From an uncultured Sphingomonadales bacterium (GTDB lineage Bacteria; Pseudomonadota; Alphaproteobacteria; Sphingomonadales; Sphingomonadaceae): 64,000 nt of DNA. The notes beneath the pieces were generated by a model. The model saw only the letters and a list, made by a program, of their open reading frames with translations, did no database searches and was not told the DNA's origin. Numbering within the stretch: position 1 is the first letter of the stretch; every line of letters starts with the position of its first letter. The translations under genes and the position numbers were made by a program. The stretch is from NCBI GenBank assembly GCA_903821605.1, contig CAIJLZ010000007.1, forward strand, positions 141,392-205,391. The letters run 5' to 3'. Positions 26,787 to 34,923 of this stretch are shown piece after piece.

Positions 26787-27722
26787 ATGAAACTTCTCAC
26801 CGGCAACTCCAATCTGCCGCTGGCCAAGGCCATCAGCGATTATCTTGAAATTCCGCTGACTGATGCGTCTGTTCGTCGCTTTGCCGATGAAGAGGTATTC
26901 GTCGAAATTCATGAGAATGTACGTGGCGAGGACGTATTTGTCCTGCAGTCGACGGCCTTCCCCGCCAATGACAATCTGATGGAGCTGCTGATCTGCATTG
27001 ATGCGCTGAAGCGCGCATCGGCGCGCCGCATTACGGCGGTTCTTCCCTATTTCGGCTATGCGCGCCAGGACCGGAAACCCGGCCCGCGCACCCCGATTTC
27101 GGCCAAGCTGGTGGCCAATCTGATCACCGTTGCAGGTGCCAATCGCGTGCTCTCGGTTGATCTGCATGCCGGTCAGATTCAGGGCTTTTTCGATATCCCG
27201 ACCGACAATCTCTATGCCGCGCCGGTGATGGCCGCGGATATTGAAGCGCGCTTTGGCGGACGCAATATCATGGTGGTGTCGCCGGACGTTGGTGGCGTGG
27301 TGCGCGCGCGTGCGCTGGCCAAGCGACTCAATAACGCCCCATTGGCTATCGTCGACAAGCGTCGCGAGCGGGCTGGCGAATCGGAAGTGATGAACATCAT
27401 TGGCGATGTGACGGGACGCTTCTGTGTCCTGATCGACGATATCGTCGATTCGGCTGGCACCTTGTGCAACGCGGCGGCGGCGCTCAAGGCTGCTGGTGCG
27501 GAAGAAGTGGTGGCCTATTGCACCCATGGCGTCTTGTCTGGTGGTGCGGTTGCCCGCGTGGCCGGATCGCAACTCAGCGAACTGGTGATTACCGATTCGA
27601 TTGGGGCCAATCCGGCGGTGGCCGAGGCAGCGAATATTCGCCAACTGACGATTGCCCCGCTGCTTGGCGAGGCGATCAAGCGCATTGCGGACGAGACATC
27701 GGTCTCCAGCCTGTTCGACTGA
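26787..27722 (+). CDS. prs: Ribose-phosphate pyrophosphokinase
   Basis: Makes PRPP from ribose 5-phosphate and ATP for nucleotide, NAD, histidine and tryptophan synthesis. 311 residues with [17 protein letters not shown], the flexible loop [29 protein letters not shown], and the PRPP-binding motif [14 protein letters not shown]. It is divergent from nadE, whose pathway also uses PRPP. Confidence 0.97.
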   Translation: MKLLTGNSNLPLAKAISDYLEIPLTDASVRRFADEEVFVEIHENVRGEDVFVLQSTAFPANDNLMELLICIDALKRASARRITAVLPYFGYARQDRKPGPRTPISAKLVANLITVAGANRVLSVDLHAGQIQGFFDIPTDNLYAAPVMAADIEARFGGRNIMVVSPDVGGVVRARALAKRLNNAPLAIVDKRRERAGESEVMNIIGDVTGRFCVLIDDIVDSAGTLCNAAAALKAAGAEEVVAYCTHGVLSGGAVARVAGSQLSELVITDSIGANPAVAEAANIRQLTIAPLLGEAIKRIADETSVSSLFD

Positions 27723-27729
27723 TTGGTTG

Positions 27730-28533
27730 ATGATGGAGGCTGCCCAGTTCGACGCCTATCTGGTCCGGCTCGGACTGGGGTATCTCCCCGACGTGGACGA
27801 ACATGGGCTGGCGCTTTTACAGCGCGCTCACCGGCTGGCGATTCCGTTCGAAAATTTCGATATCCGGCTTGGTCGCGGCATCAGCATTGCGCTTGATCAT
27901 GTGGTCGACAAGCTCGTCACGCGCAAGCGCGGTGGCTATTGCTTCGAACATAATGCGCTGTTCTCAGCCGCATTGGCTCGGCTCGGTTTCGACGTGCGGC
28001 CGGTTCTGGCGCGTGTATGGTTGGTGGCTGCGCCCGGCGTGGTGCCGCCGCGGACCCATGTCCTGTCGCTGGTGACGATCCAAGGCCGGCCGTGGATCGC
28101 GGATGCGGGCTTTGGCGGCAGCTATGCCCTGCCTATGCCGCTGGAGCCTGAACGCGTGGTTGAAGGGCCAGATGGGGCGCGGCATCGGTTGATTGCCGAT
28201 ACCGATCATGGCTGGATGCTGGAACGCGACGGCGGCGATGGCTGGCGGCCGCAGTTCAGCTTCACGCTTGCGCATGTTTTCGACAGCGACTTGGCGATGA
28301 GTAATCATTGGACCTCGACCTCGCCTGAGTCGCGCTTTGTTCGCCATTGTATCGCCAGCGCCGTTCTGCCGCATGGCATGGCCGCACTCCAAGACCTGCG
28401 TTACACGCGGTCCAGCCTGACCGATCGCGTGGAAAGCGAGATCACCAGCGGGCGAATGCTGCAAATGCGGCTGAGTTTGGTATTTGGCATCGATCTGCAA
28501 CGCGACGAGATCGAGGCGCTGGGCCTTTTCTGA
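27730..28533 (+). CDS. nat: Arylamine N-acetyltransferase
   Basis: 267 residues of the NAT family, which transfers acetyl or related acyl groups from CoA to arylamines and hydrazines. The catalytic triad is Cys71 (RGGYCFEHN), His110 (RTHVL) and Asp125 (WIADAGFGG). Two ATGs stand side by side at 27730 and 27733; a longer in-frame ORF overlaps prs but lies outside the family domain. It follows prs by 7 bases and is probably co-transcribed. The natural substrate is unknown. Confidence 0.92.
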   Translation: MMEAAQFDAYLVRLGLGYLPDVDEHGLALLQRAHRLAIPFENFDIRLGRGISIALDHVVDKLVTRKRGGYCFEHNALFSAALARLGFDVRPVLARVWLVAAPGVVPPRTHVLSLVTIQGRPWIADAGFGGSYALPMPLEPERVVEGPDGARHRLIADTDHGWMLERDGGDGWRPQFSFTLAHVFDSDLAMSNHWTSTSPESRFVRHCIASAVLPHGMAALQDLRYTRSSLTDRVESEITSGRMLQMRLSLVFGIDLQRDEIEALGLF

Positions 28534-28549
28534 TCGTCACACGTTGAAA

Positions 28550-28575
28550 TGCCCGACCCCATTTAGGGCCGGGCA
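28550..28575 (-). terminator. Hairpin between nat and the PHA depolymerase gene
   Basis: TGCCCG-A-CCC (28550-28559) pairs with GGG-C-CGGGCA (28566-28575) around a 6-base loop, with one A-C mismatch. On the minus strand ATTTC follows, so it most likely ends the depolymerase transcript; it may also serve nat from the other side. Confidence 0.5.
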
Positions 28576-28586
28576 AGAGCAACATT

Positions 28587-29855
28587 TCAGGCCTTGGGCT
28601 TGCGGGTCCGAACGACGGGCGCAGGCGTTTGGGTCTTGGCATGGTGGTCGGAGATCCATTGCTCCACGACCGGGGCAATATCTTCGCGCCAACGCCGGCC
28701 ATTGAAGATGCCGTAATGGCCGACATGCTCGGCAATCAGATATTTCTTCATCTCTTCCGGCAAGTTGCTGCTGATCGTCAGTGCCGATTTGGTCTGGCCA
28801 AGGCCCGAAATATCATCTCGTTCCCCTTCGATGGCGAGCAAGGCGGTGCGGGTGATCGCCTTGGTATCGACCAGCGTGTCGCGGTGCATCAATTCGCCCT
28901 TGGGGAGCTTATGATTCTGGAACACGGCATCAATCGTCTGAAGGTAGAATTCGGCGGACATGTCGCACACCGCGCGATATTCATCGTAAAAGGCCTTGGT
29001 TGCATCGGCGCTCTCGTCGTCACCGGCGACGAGATGCTTGAACATCTCCCAATGGCTCATCAGGTGATTGCCCAGATTCATCGACATGAACCCGGCCAAC
29101 TGCATAAACCCCGGATAAACGCGGCGGCCTGCCCCCGGATAGCCCTGCGGCACGGTGGCAACCACATTGTGTTCGAACCAGCTCAATGGCCGTTGGGTGG
29201 CCAGCTCATTGACAACGGTCGGGCTTTCACGCGTGTCGACCGGCCCGCCCATCATCGTGAGTGTGACAGGCGCGCATGGATCGTTCGTCGCATTCATCAA
29301 CGCTGTCGCGGCAAGGGCTGGCACCGTCGGCTGGCAAACGGCGAGCAAATGCGTGCCCGGGCCGATATGGCGCAGGAATTCGATGACATAATCAATATAG
29401 TCATCAAGATCGAAGCGGCCTTCGCTCAGCGGGACACTGCGGGCGTCACGCCAATCGGTGATATAGACGTCTTGGCTATGGAGCAGGCGCTCCACCGTGC
29501 CGCGCAGCAAGGTGGCGTAATGGCCCGACATCGGGGCGACGATCAACAGCCGGGGCTGGCCGGTCACGCCGGGCTTACGGAAATGCTTAAGCTGGCCGAA
29601 CGGTTTGCGCAGCACGATCTCCTCGGAAATCGGGACGGCCTGTCCATCGACGACTGTTTCATGGAAACCGAAAGCGGGTTTGCCGCGCGGCGCGGCGGCA
29701 TGAGCAAAGACATCAAGGCCCGATGCGACCAGCGGTCCCATTGCGGTATATCCAAACGGATTAGCCGGGTTGAGGAGCCATTTGGCGCCAATATTGGCAA
29801 GCGTGCTGGCCCCTGCCATGAGATTCTTCTGCGCTTCATAAGCGGTGTAAAGCAT
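28587..29855 (-). CDS. phaZ: Intracellular polyhydroxyalkanoate depolymerase
   Basis: Degrades stored PHB/PHA granules to hydroxy-acids. The 422-residue protein is an alpha/beta hydrolase of the intracellular depolymerase type with a cysteine nucleophile, Cys174 in LLAVCQPTVPALA, in place of serine. Further family blocks are IVAPMSGHYATLLRGTVE, VYITDWRDARSVP and the C-terminal HVGHYGIFNGRRWR with the catalytic histidine. With bdhA in the same window it outlines a PHB mobilisation route. The Lys/Arg-rich tail VVRTRKPKA may bind granule surfaces (inference). Confidence 0.94.
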   Translation of the reverse strand: MLYTAYEAQKNLMAGASTLANIGAKWLLNPANPFGYTAMGPLVASGLDVFAHAAAPRGKPAFGFHETVVDGQAVPISEEIVLRKPFGQLKHFRKPGVTGQPRLLIVAPMSGHYATLLRGTVERLLHSQDVYITDWRDARSVPLSEGRFDLDDYIDYVIEFLRHIGPGTHLLAVCQPTVPALAATALMNATNDPCAPVTLTMMGGPVDTRESPTVVNELATQRPLSWFEHNVVATVPQGYPGAGRRVYPGFMQLAGFMSMNLGNHLMSHWEMFKHLVAGDDESADATKAFYDEYRAVCDMSAEFYLQTIDAVFQNHKLPKGELMHRDTLVDTKAITRTALLAIEGERDDISGLGQTKSALTISSNLPEEMKKYLIAEHVGHYGIFNGRRWREDIAPVVEQWISDHHAKTQTPAPVVRTRKPKA

Positions 29856-30047
29856 GTGTTGCGACCTTGAAAAGGTGGAGGCTGGCCGCCTCCCGGCAAA
29901 TGAGAAGTTAGCGATATAATCCTACATAATGAGTTTCGTTGCAATGCAGCATTGTAGTGACCCTCATTTTTGAGAGGCATCAGGGCGACGCTCGGAAATT
30001 GGGGTGAAGGCTTGAACCTGCACCCGGCTGCTGCCAGACAGGCGGGC

Positions 30048-30863
30048 ATGAGTGGCACCATGTTCATCTTCGGCCTCGGATATTGCACCAGCCATCTGCG
30101 GCGCCATCTCGCTACTGCGGGCTGGTCTGTGACGGGGACCCGGCGCGCGGCGGATGACGCGGCGCTTGCCTTCGATGATCGGCGTGCGGTCGAGGCGGCG
30201 CTGGCACAGGCAAGCCATGTGATCTCTTCGGTGCCGCCCGATGCTGGGGGTGACCCGGTGCTGGCCGCTTATGGTGATGCCTTGCGGGCGTCCCCTTCCG
30301 TTTGGATCGGCTATCTCTCTTCAACCGGGGTTTATGGCGACTGTGGCGGCGCATGGGTGGATGAGACCGCACCCATCGGCACGGGACGCCGGAAGGAGCG
30401 CGCACAGGCCGATGCAGCATGGCTTGAGCTAGATCCCACCCGCGTCCGTTCATTCCGCCTACCCGGCATCTATGGTCCCGGTCGATCGCCGCTGGACCGT
30501 GCGAGGGATGGCAATATCCAATGTGTTGACGTGCCGGGTCAGATATTCAGCCGGGTTCACGTCGCTGATATTGTCGCGGCCATTGTCGCCAGCTTCGAAC
30601 GTGGCGGGGCCGGCGCCTTTAATATCGCCGATGATCTGCCTGCGCCTCAGGCCGAGGTGAATGCATATGCCTGTCGGCTTGTCGGGCGAGAGCCTCCTGC
30701 CGCCATCGGCCTTGACGATGCGCGCTTGTCGCCTGCTGCTCGCGCGTTTTATGCGGAAAACCGGCGGGTTGCGAATGGCAAGGCAAAGCGTGTACTCGGC
30801 TGGAGCCCTTATTATCCCGATTATCGGGCCGGGTTTCAGTCGCTGCTGCAAGAGGGAATTTAG
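30048..30863 (+). CDS. NAD(P)-dependent epimerase/dehydratase family protein (YeeZ-like)
   Basis: 271 residues. Rossmann start TMFIFGLGYCTSHLRRHL carries the nucleotide-binding GxGxxxS form, and the extended-SDR core has YLSSTGVYGDCGGAWVDE and RLPGIYGPGRSPLDR. The active-site Tyr sits in TGVYGD; the usual YxxxK is altered, as in the YeeZ group. The substrate is unknown. The ATG at 30048 is preferred; 30060 is an alternative. A DUF808 gene follows after 3 bases. Confidence 0.8.
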   Translation: MSGTMFIFGLGYCTSHLRRHLATAGWSVTGTRRAADDAALAFDDRRAVEAALAQASHVISSVPPDAGGDPVLAAYGDALRASPSVWIGYLSSTGVYGDCGGAWVDETAPIGTGRRKERAQADAAWLELDPTRVRSFRLPGIYGPGRSPLDRARDGNIQCVDVPGQIFSRVHVADIVAAIVASFERGGAGAFNIADDLPAPQAEVNAYACRLVGREPPAAIGLDDARLSPAARAFYAENRRVANGKAKRVLGWSPYYPDYRAGFQSLLQEGI

Positions 30864-30866
30864 GTC

Positions 30867-31835
30867 ATGGCGTCCGGTTTGATTGCATTGCTTGATGATG
30901 TCGCGGCGATTGCCAAGCTGGCGGCTGCCACCGTTGATGATGTGGCTGCGGCGTCTGCCAAGGCTGGCACCAAGGCGGCGGGCGTTGTCATCGATGACGC
31001 GGCTGTGACCCCCGGTTATGTCGTCGGTCTGACGCCCGACCGCGAACTGCCGATTATTGGTAAGATCACGCTAGGATCATTGCGAAACAAGCTGCTGATC
31101 CTGCTGCCGGCAGCCCTGCTGATGAGCACCTTTGCGCCATGGCTATTGACACCATTGCTGATGATTGGCGGTAGTTATCTGTGTTTCGAAGCTGCGGAAA
31201 AGCTGTGGGAGGCGCTGACTGGCCATGGTGGCGATGCCGATCTCCATGTCGCGACAACGGATCCGGTCACGCTCGAACATGAACAGGTAACCGGGGCGAT
31301 CCGTACCGATTTTATCCTCTCGGGCGAAATCATGGCTATCGCCCTTGCCGAAGTGGCCGAACAAAGCACCATCAATCAGGGGTTGATCCTCGCGATTGTT
31401 GCCGTGGTGATCACGGTCGGGGTTTATGGCGCTGTCGCCCTGATCGTGAAGATGGATGATATTGGGTTGCATCTCATCCGTCAGGGTGGTCGCATCAATC
31501 AGTTGGTGGGCAATTTGCTCGTCTCCGGGATGACGCGGCTGCTCGCCATATTGTCGGTGGTCGGCACGGCTGCCATGGCCTGGGTCGGTGGCGGGATCGT
31601 GTTGCATGGCATGGAGCAATCAGGCTTGGCCAGCCTGCCCCATGCGCTTCACCATTTTGCCGAATTGGTTGGTCACGCAGTCCCGCTTGCAGAAACGGTG
31701 CTGAGCTGGCTTGCCGGCGCTGTCCTTTCCGGAATCTTCGGGGTTTTACTGGGCGCGGCCATCGTCGCGATCCATCATGCCGTCATCTATGTCCGCCGCG
31801 CCGGGCTGGCGGTTGAACCACAGCCCCCAGTTTGA
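30867..31835 (+). CDS. DUF808 family inner-membrane protein (YedI-like)
   Basis: 322 residues matching the YedI/DUF808 family: SGLIALLDDVAAIAKLAAATVDDVAAAS at the start, KAAGVVIDDAAVTPGYV, and GSYLCFEAAEKLWEAL. About six membrane spans follow, with EIMAIALAEVAEQSTINQG between them. Its function is unknown. A GAGGG ribosome site precedes the ATG, and the gene lies directly after the epimerase gene. Confidence 0.88.
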   Translation: MASGLIALLDDVAAIAKLAAATVDDVAAASAKAGTKAAGVVIDDAAVTPGYVVGLTPDRELPIIGKITLGSLRNKLLILLPAALLMSTFAPWLLTPLLMIGGSYLCFEAAEKLWEALTGHGGDADLHVATTDPVTLEHEQVTGAIRTDFILSGEIMAIALAEVAEQSTINQGLILAIVAVVITVGVYGAVALIVKMDDIGLHLIRQGGRINQLVGNLLVSGMTRLLAILSVVGTAAMAWVGGGIVLHGMEQSGLASLPHALHHFAELVGHAVPLAETVLSWLAGAVLSGIFGVLLGAAIVAIHHAVIYVRRAGLAVEPQPPV

Positions 31836-31992
31836 AGTCGCTCGCATCGGCCAAAGGCATGGGATGACCTTATTTCAGTGTTGCGGCATCACCTTATAAA
31901 TACTGGGTTCAGCTTATATTTTTGCGGCCCACTGAATTCTCTTTGACAGCGTACAGGCGGGAGAAAAACCTGCCTGATTACGCGAGCCGCCC
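31836..31992. other. Non-coding stretch after the DUF808 gene
   Basis: First half of a 300-base gap. It has no gene. A TTGACA hexamer lies at 31943-31948 with no matching -10, and a 7-bp hairpin with an A-rich loop lies at 31954-31976 (CAGGC...GCCTG). The second half of the gap holds the sRNA candidate. Confidence 0.4.
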
Positions 31993-32021
31993 TTGAATTC
32001 ATCCCAAATGAGTCATATGTT
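31993..32021 (+). promoter_or_regulatory. Promoter of the candidate small RNA
   Basis: TTGAAT (31993-31998) and TATGTT (32016-32021) with an exact 17-base spacer. The predicted start at about 32028 falls right at the foot of the first RNA hairpin. Confidence 0.55.
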
Positions 32022-32027
32022 TGCTTC

Positions 32028-32139
32028 AGCACGGGTGCATGCCCCCCCCTTTCATGCATCGTGCGGCATGCCTTCGGGCATGCTTCCTCCCTGAACCTTG
32101 GCCACCTCGTGCTCCTATGAACACGAGGTGGTTCTTTAT
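32028..32139 (+). ncRNA. Candidate trans-acting small RNA with C-rich loops
   Basis: A stretch of about 110 bases with promoter, compact structure and terminator, and no ORF. Hairpin 1: GCACG (32029-32033) pairs with CGTGC (32060-32064), and TGCATG (32036-32041) with CATGCA (32053-32058), closing a loop of eight C and three T. Hairpin 2: GCATGCC (32066-32072), a TTCG tetraloop, and GGCATGC (32077-32083). A single-stranded TTCCTCCCTGAACC follows, and hairpin 3 is the terminator, with loop CTCCTATGA. The three C/CU-rich exposed stretches could pair with Shine-Dalgarno sequences, as known for C-rich-loop sRNAs of alphaproteobacteria. The sRNA call is inference from structure. Confidence 0.6.
32102..32139 (+). 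terminator. Intrinsic terminator of the candidate sRNA
   Basis: CCACCTCGTG (32102-32111) and CACGAGGTGG (32122-32131) form a perfect 10-bp stem with a 10-base loop, followed by TTCTTTATT. The T-rich tail overlaps the stop codon of the convergent amidohydrolase gene. Confidence 0.85.
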
Positions 32140-33026
32140 TCAGCGGCCTGTGCGGTTGTCAGGCCCCAACCGATGTCGGCCAGCGTGTCACAGAGCTGAC
32201 GGAGCAGCAGGCGCAGGTCTTGCACCTTGGTGATCATCATTTCACCCGTATCATCGAGATAGAGCGCGCGATCGAATTCCAGCTGAATCGCATGGAAATG
32301 CTGGCTTGGGCGGCCGTGGCGGGCAAGGGTGTAGGCACCTGCATAGGGCCGATTCCGGTCGGCGGCCAGGCCAGCCTTGCGCGATAATGTCACCGCGCAC
32401 CCGGCGAGACTCGTATCACAACTCTGTCCATGGCGATCCCCCACTACTAGCCGCAGCCCATGTCCAGACTGGCCTCTTGGGATGCTGGGCATGGAATGAA
32501 GATCGACCAGAATGGCGACGCCATGGGCGACCCACGCCGCGTGCATCGCCTGTTCGATGCCTTGGTGCCAGACCGTATGCACCGTGGCGACTCGAGCGTG
32601 AATGTCGTTGAGGGTAAGACGTTCACGATAAATATCGCCGATTCGGGGAACGCGACTCGGCAACAGCCCAAGTCCCGCACGGGTCTTTGAAGGATCGCAG
32701 GCGCGGGCTTCTAGCCGAGCTTGCGCGAGACCGGGATCGTTGCGGGCGATCATTGCTGGGTCAATTTCGCGCGGGTCGCGATTGAGGTCGATCCAAGCAC
32801 GTGCTGTTTCGGCCACCAGTAGCTGATGGGGGCTATCGTGTAGGTCGCCGACGAGCGCATCTGCGAAGCGGTCTTCCAGCAGGGCCAATTGCTCTGGCGT
32901 CAGGCGGGACTGGGTCAATAAGGCGGGAGGATAAAACCGACCTGCATGCGGCACGGCCACGACAACCGGCGAGGGGACCGGAAAATTGGGTGTGCCCCCA
33001 CCCTTATCTGCCCCCGAATCGTGCAA
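32136..33026 (-). CDS. N-formylglutamate amidohydrolase family protein
   Basis: 296 residues of the FGase family, which releases formate from N-formyl-glutamate in histidine breakdown and related reactions. Conserved blocks: VVVAVPHAGRFYPP, WIDLNRDPREID, VDLHSMPS and the C-terminal QHFHAIQLEFDRALYLD. No other hut gene is present, so its substrate may differ. There is no ATG near the N-terminus; the TTG at 33026 is the best start, though a downstream GTG is possible. Its stop lies within the sRNA terminator. Confidence 0.85.
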   Translation of the reverse strand: MHDSGADKGGGTPNFPVPSPVVVAVPHAGRFYPPALLTQSRLTPEQLALLEDRFADALVGDLHDSPHQLLVAETARAWIDLNRDPREIDPAMIARNDPGLAQARLEARACDPSKTRAGLGLLPSRVPRIGDIYRERLTLNDIHARVATVHTVWHQGIEQAMHAAWVAHGVAILVDLHSMPSIPRGQSGHGLRLVVGDRHGQSCDTSLAGCAVTLSRKAGLAADRNRPYAGAYTLARHGRPSQHFHAIQLEFDRALYLDDTGEMMITKVQDLRLLLRQLCDTLADIGWGLTTAQAAE

Positions 33027-33087
33027 AACTTCGTCCCTATGCAGTTAAGGGCTGACATTGTGCCGGGTTCACGCGAAGATACAAGCC

Positions 33088-34905
33088 ATGGTGGCAGGCG
33101 TAGCAGTAACCGAAACGGCCTTGGTGGTAGGCAGCACCGGCATGCGCGAGATTTTGGTCGTGCTTGGCGCGGCCGGACTCGTCATCCCCGCTTTCGCGCG
33201 GCTGCGGATCACGCCGGTGATCGGGTTTATCCTTGTCGGCATTTTGGTCGGCCCGGCGGGACTGGGGGAATGGGTCCGCGACTATCCGTGGCTGCGACAT
33301 GTCACGATTACCAATCGGCATATGATCGAGCCATTTGCGGAATTCGGCATTATCCTCCTGCTATTTTCGATCGGGCTGGAACTCAGTTTCAAACGCCTTT
33401 GGCAGATGCGTAAATTGATCGTCGGCCTTGGGGGGACCGAGATGCTGGCCTGCGCGGCGGTCATCGCGATTGGGCTGATCTTCTTTGGGCAGCGCTGGCA
33501 AGGCGCGATTGGCCTCGGTATGGCGTTGGCGCTCTCCTCGACGGCGCTGGTTCTGCCACTTGTTGGCACCTCGGGCCCGGTCGGCCAGCGCGCCTTTGCG
33601 ATGCTATTGTTCGAGGACCTTGCACTGGTTCCGATCATTTTTATCCTTGGTGCGATGGCACCCCATGCGGGTGACACGGGTTGGGAAGGCCTGTTGCAGA
33701 CAGCCGCATGGTCCGTCGTTGTCGTGCCCATCATGCTGTTCACGGGCCGCCTGATCCTGCCGCTGCTGTTTGCACAGGCGGCACGGACCAAGAGCCCGGA
33801 ACTGTTCATGGCGACCAGCCTATTGGCGGTCATCGGGGCCAGCCTGATCACCACCGGAATCGGTCTGTCGCCGATTGTCGGCGCGCTGCTGGCGGGCGTG
33901 CTGATTGCCGAGACCGATTATGATACCGAGGTTGAGGCGATGATGGCGCCGTTCAAGGGGTTGGCGCTGGGGGTGTTTCTGATCTCGGTCGGCATGGCCA
34001 TCGATATGGTGGAACTGGTCGAGAGATGGTCATCATTGTTGGTCGCTGTGGTGGCGGTGCTCGTCGCTAAGACAGTGATCACCGGGATGATGCTCCGGAT
34101 TGGGGGGAGTAAGCGGTCGGTCGCCGCCGAGACTTCCCTGCTGATGGCTAGCCCGTCCGAGACGACGCTGATCGTGCTCAGCGCGGCGTCCAGTGCGAAT
34201 CTAATCAGCCACCACACGTCGAGCTTCTGGCAGATGGTGACGGCGATTGGTCTGACGGTGACGCCGTTGCTTGCGATGCTGGGGCGCGTGGCTGGGCGTT
34301 ATCTCTCGCATCGTGAAATCATACCGACCATCGATCTGCCAAGTGAGCCGAAGGCTGCGGTTATTCTTGGTTTTGGCCGCGTGGGGCATATGGTGGCGCA
34401 GATGCTTGATGTTCATGGTCGGCCCTATCGTGCAATTGACGCCGATCCCGAGCGGGTCGCGGTGGCGCGGGAACAAGGGTTCAAGGTGATCTATGGCGAT
34501 GTGTCGCGTCAGCAGGTGCTGGACCGATTGGTGGATATTGATCCCGCTGGGACTGTTATCCTGACGATGGACGACCCAGTCCAAAATGTCCGCCTGACAG
34601 AGAAGCTACGCGCCCGCTATCCAGATCTGACCATTATTTCCCGTGCGCGGGATGCCCGACATGCTGCCGAACTTTATCGCGCGGGGGCGAGTGATGCCGT
34701 CCCGGAGACGCTGGAGAGCTCGTTGCAGCTTTCAGAAGCGGTGCTGGTTGATCTTGGCGTGGCAATGGGACCGGTCATCGCCTCCATCCATGAGAAGCGG
34801 GCGGCGCTGCGGGATGAAATCAAGGCGCATGGGGAAACGCTCCGCGAACCGCCGATCCATCGACGGCGGTTGCGGGAAGCAAAAGACGAATTGAACGCTG
34901 GTTAA
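33088..34905 (+). CDS. CPA2-family cation:proton antiporter with RCK domain (Kef/YbaL-like)
   Basis: 605 residues. The first 380 or so form a 12-13-helix Na+/H+ exchanger domain (GFILVGILVGPAGLG, LLLFSIGLELSFKRL, ALSSTALVLPLV, LLFEDLALVPIIF). From about residue 420 there is a TrkA-N/RCK nucleotide-binding domain with GFGRVGHMVAQML and DADPERVAVAREQG. Such proteins move K+ or Na+ out against protons and are gated by NAD(H) or glutathione adducts. A C-terminal TrkA-C domain is not evident. The ATG at 33088 is preferred over an upstream start at 33058. Confidence 0.92.
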   Translation: MVAGVAVTETALVVGSTGMREILVVLGAAGLVIPAFARLRITPVIGFILVGILVGPAGLGEWVRDYPWLRHVTITNRHMIEPFAEFGIILLLFSIGLELSFKRLWQMRKLIVGLGGTEMLACAAVIAIGLIFFGQRWQGAIGLGMALALSSTALVLPLVGTSGPVGQRAFAMLLFEDLALVPIIFILGAMAPHAGDTGWEGLLQTAAWSVVVVPIMLFTGRLILPLLFAQAARTKSPELFMATSLLAVIGASLITTGIGLSPIVGALLAGVLIAETDYDTEVEAMMAPFKGLALGVFLISVGMAIDMVELVERWSSLLVAVVAVLVAKTVITGMMLRIGGSKRSVAAETSLLMASPSETTLIVLSAASSANLISHHTSSFWQMVTAIGLTVTPLLAMLGRVAGRYLSHREIIPTIDLPSEPKAAVILGFGRVGHMVAQMLDVHGRPYRAIDADPERVAVAREQGFKVIYGDVSRQQVLDRLVDIDPAGTVILTMDDPVQNVRLTEKLRARYPDLTIISRARDARHAAELYRAGASDAVPETLESSLQLSEAVLVDLGVAMGPVIASIHEKRAALRDEIKAHGETLREPPIHRRRLREAKDELNAG

Positions 34906-34923
34906 GCCCAGAAGGTCTGAGCC

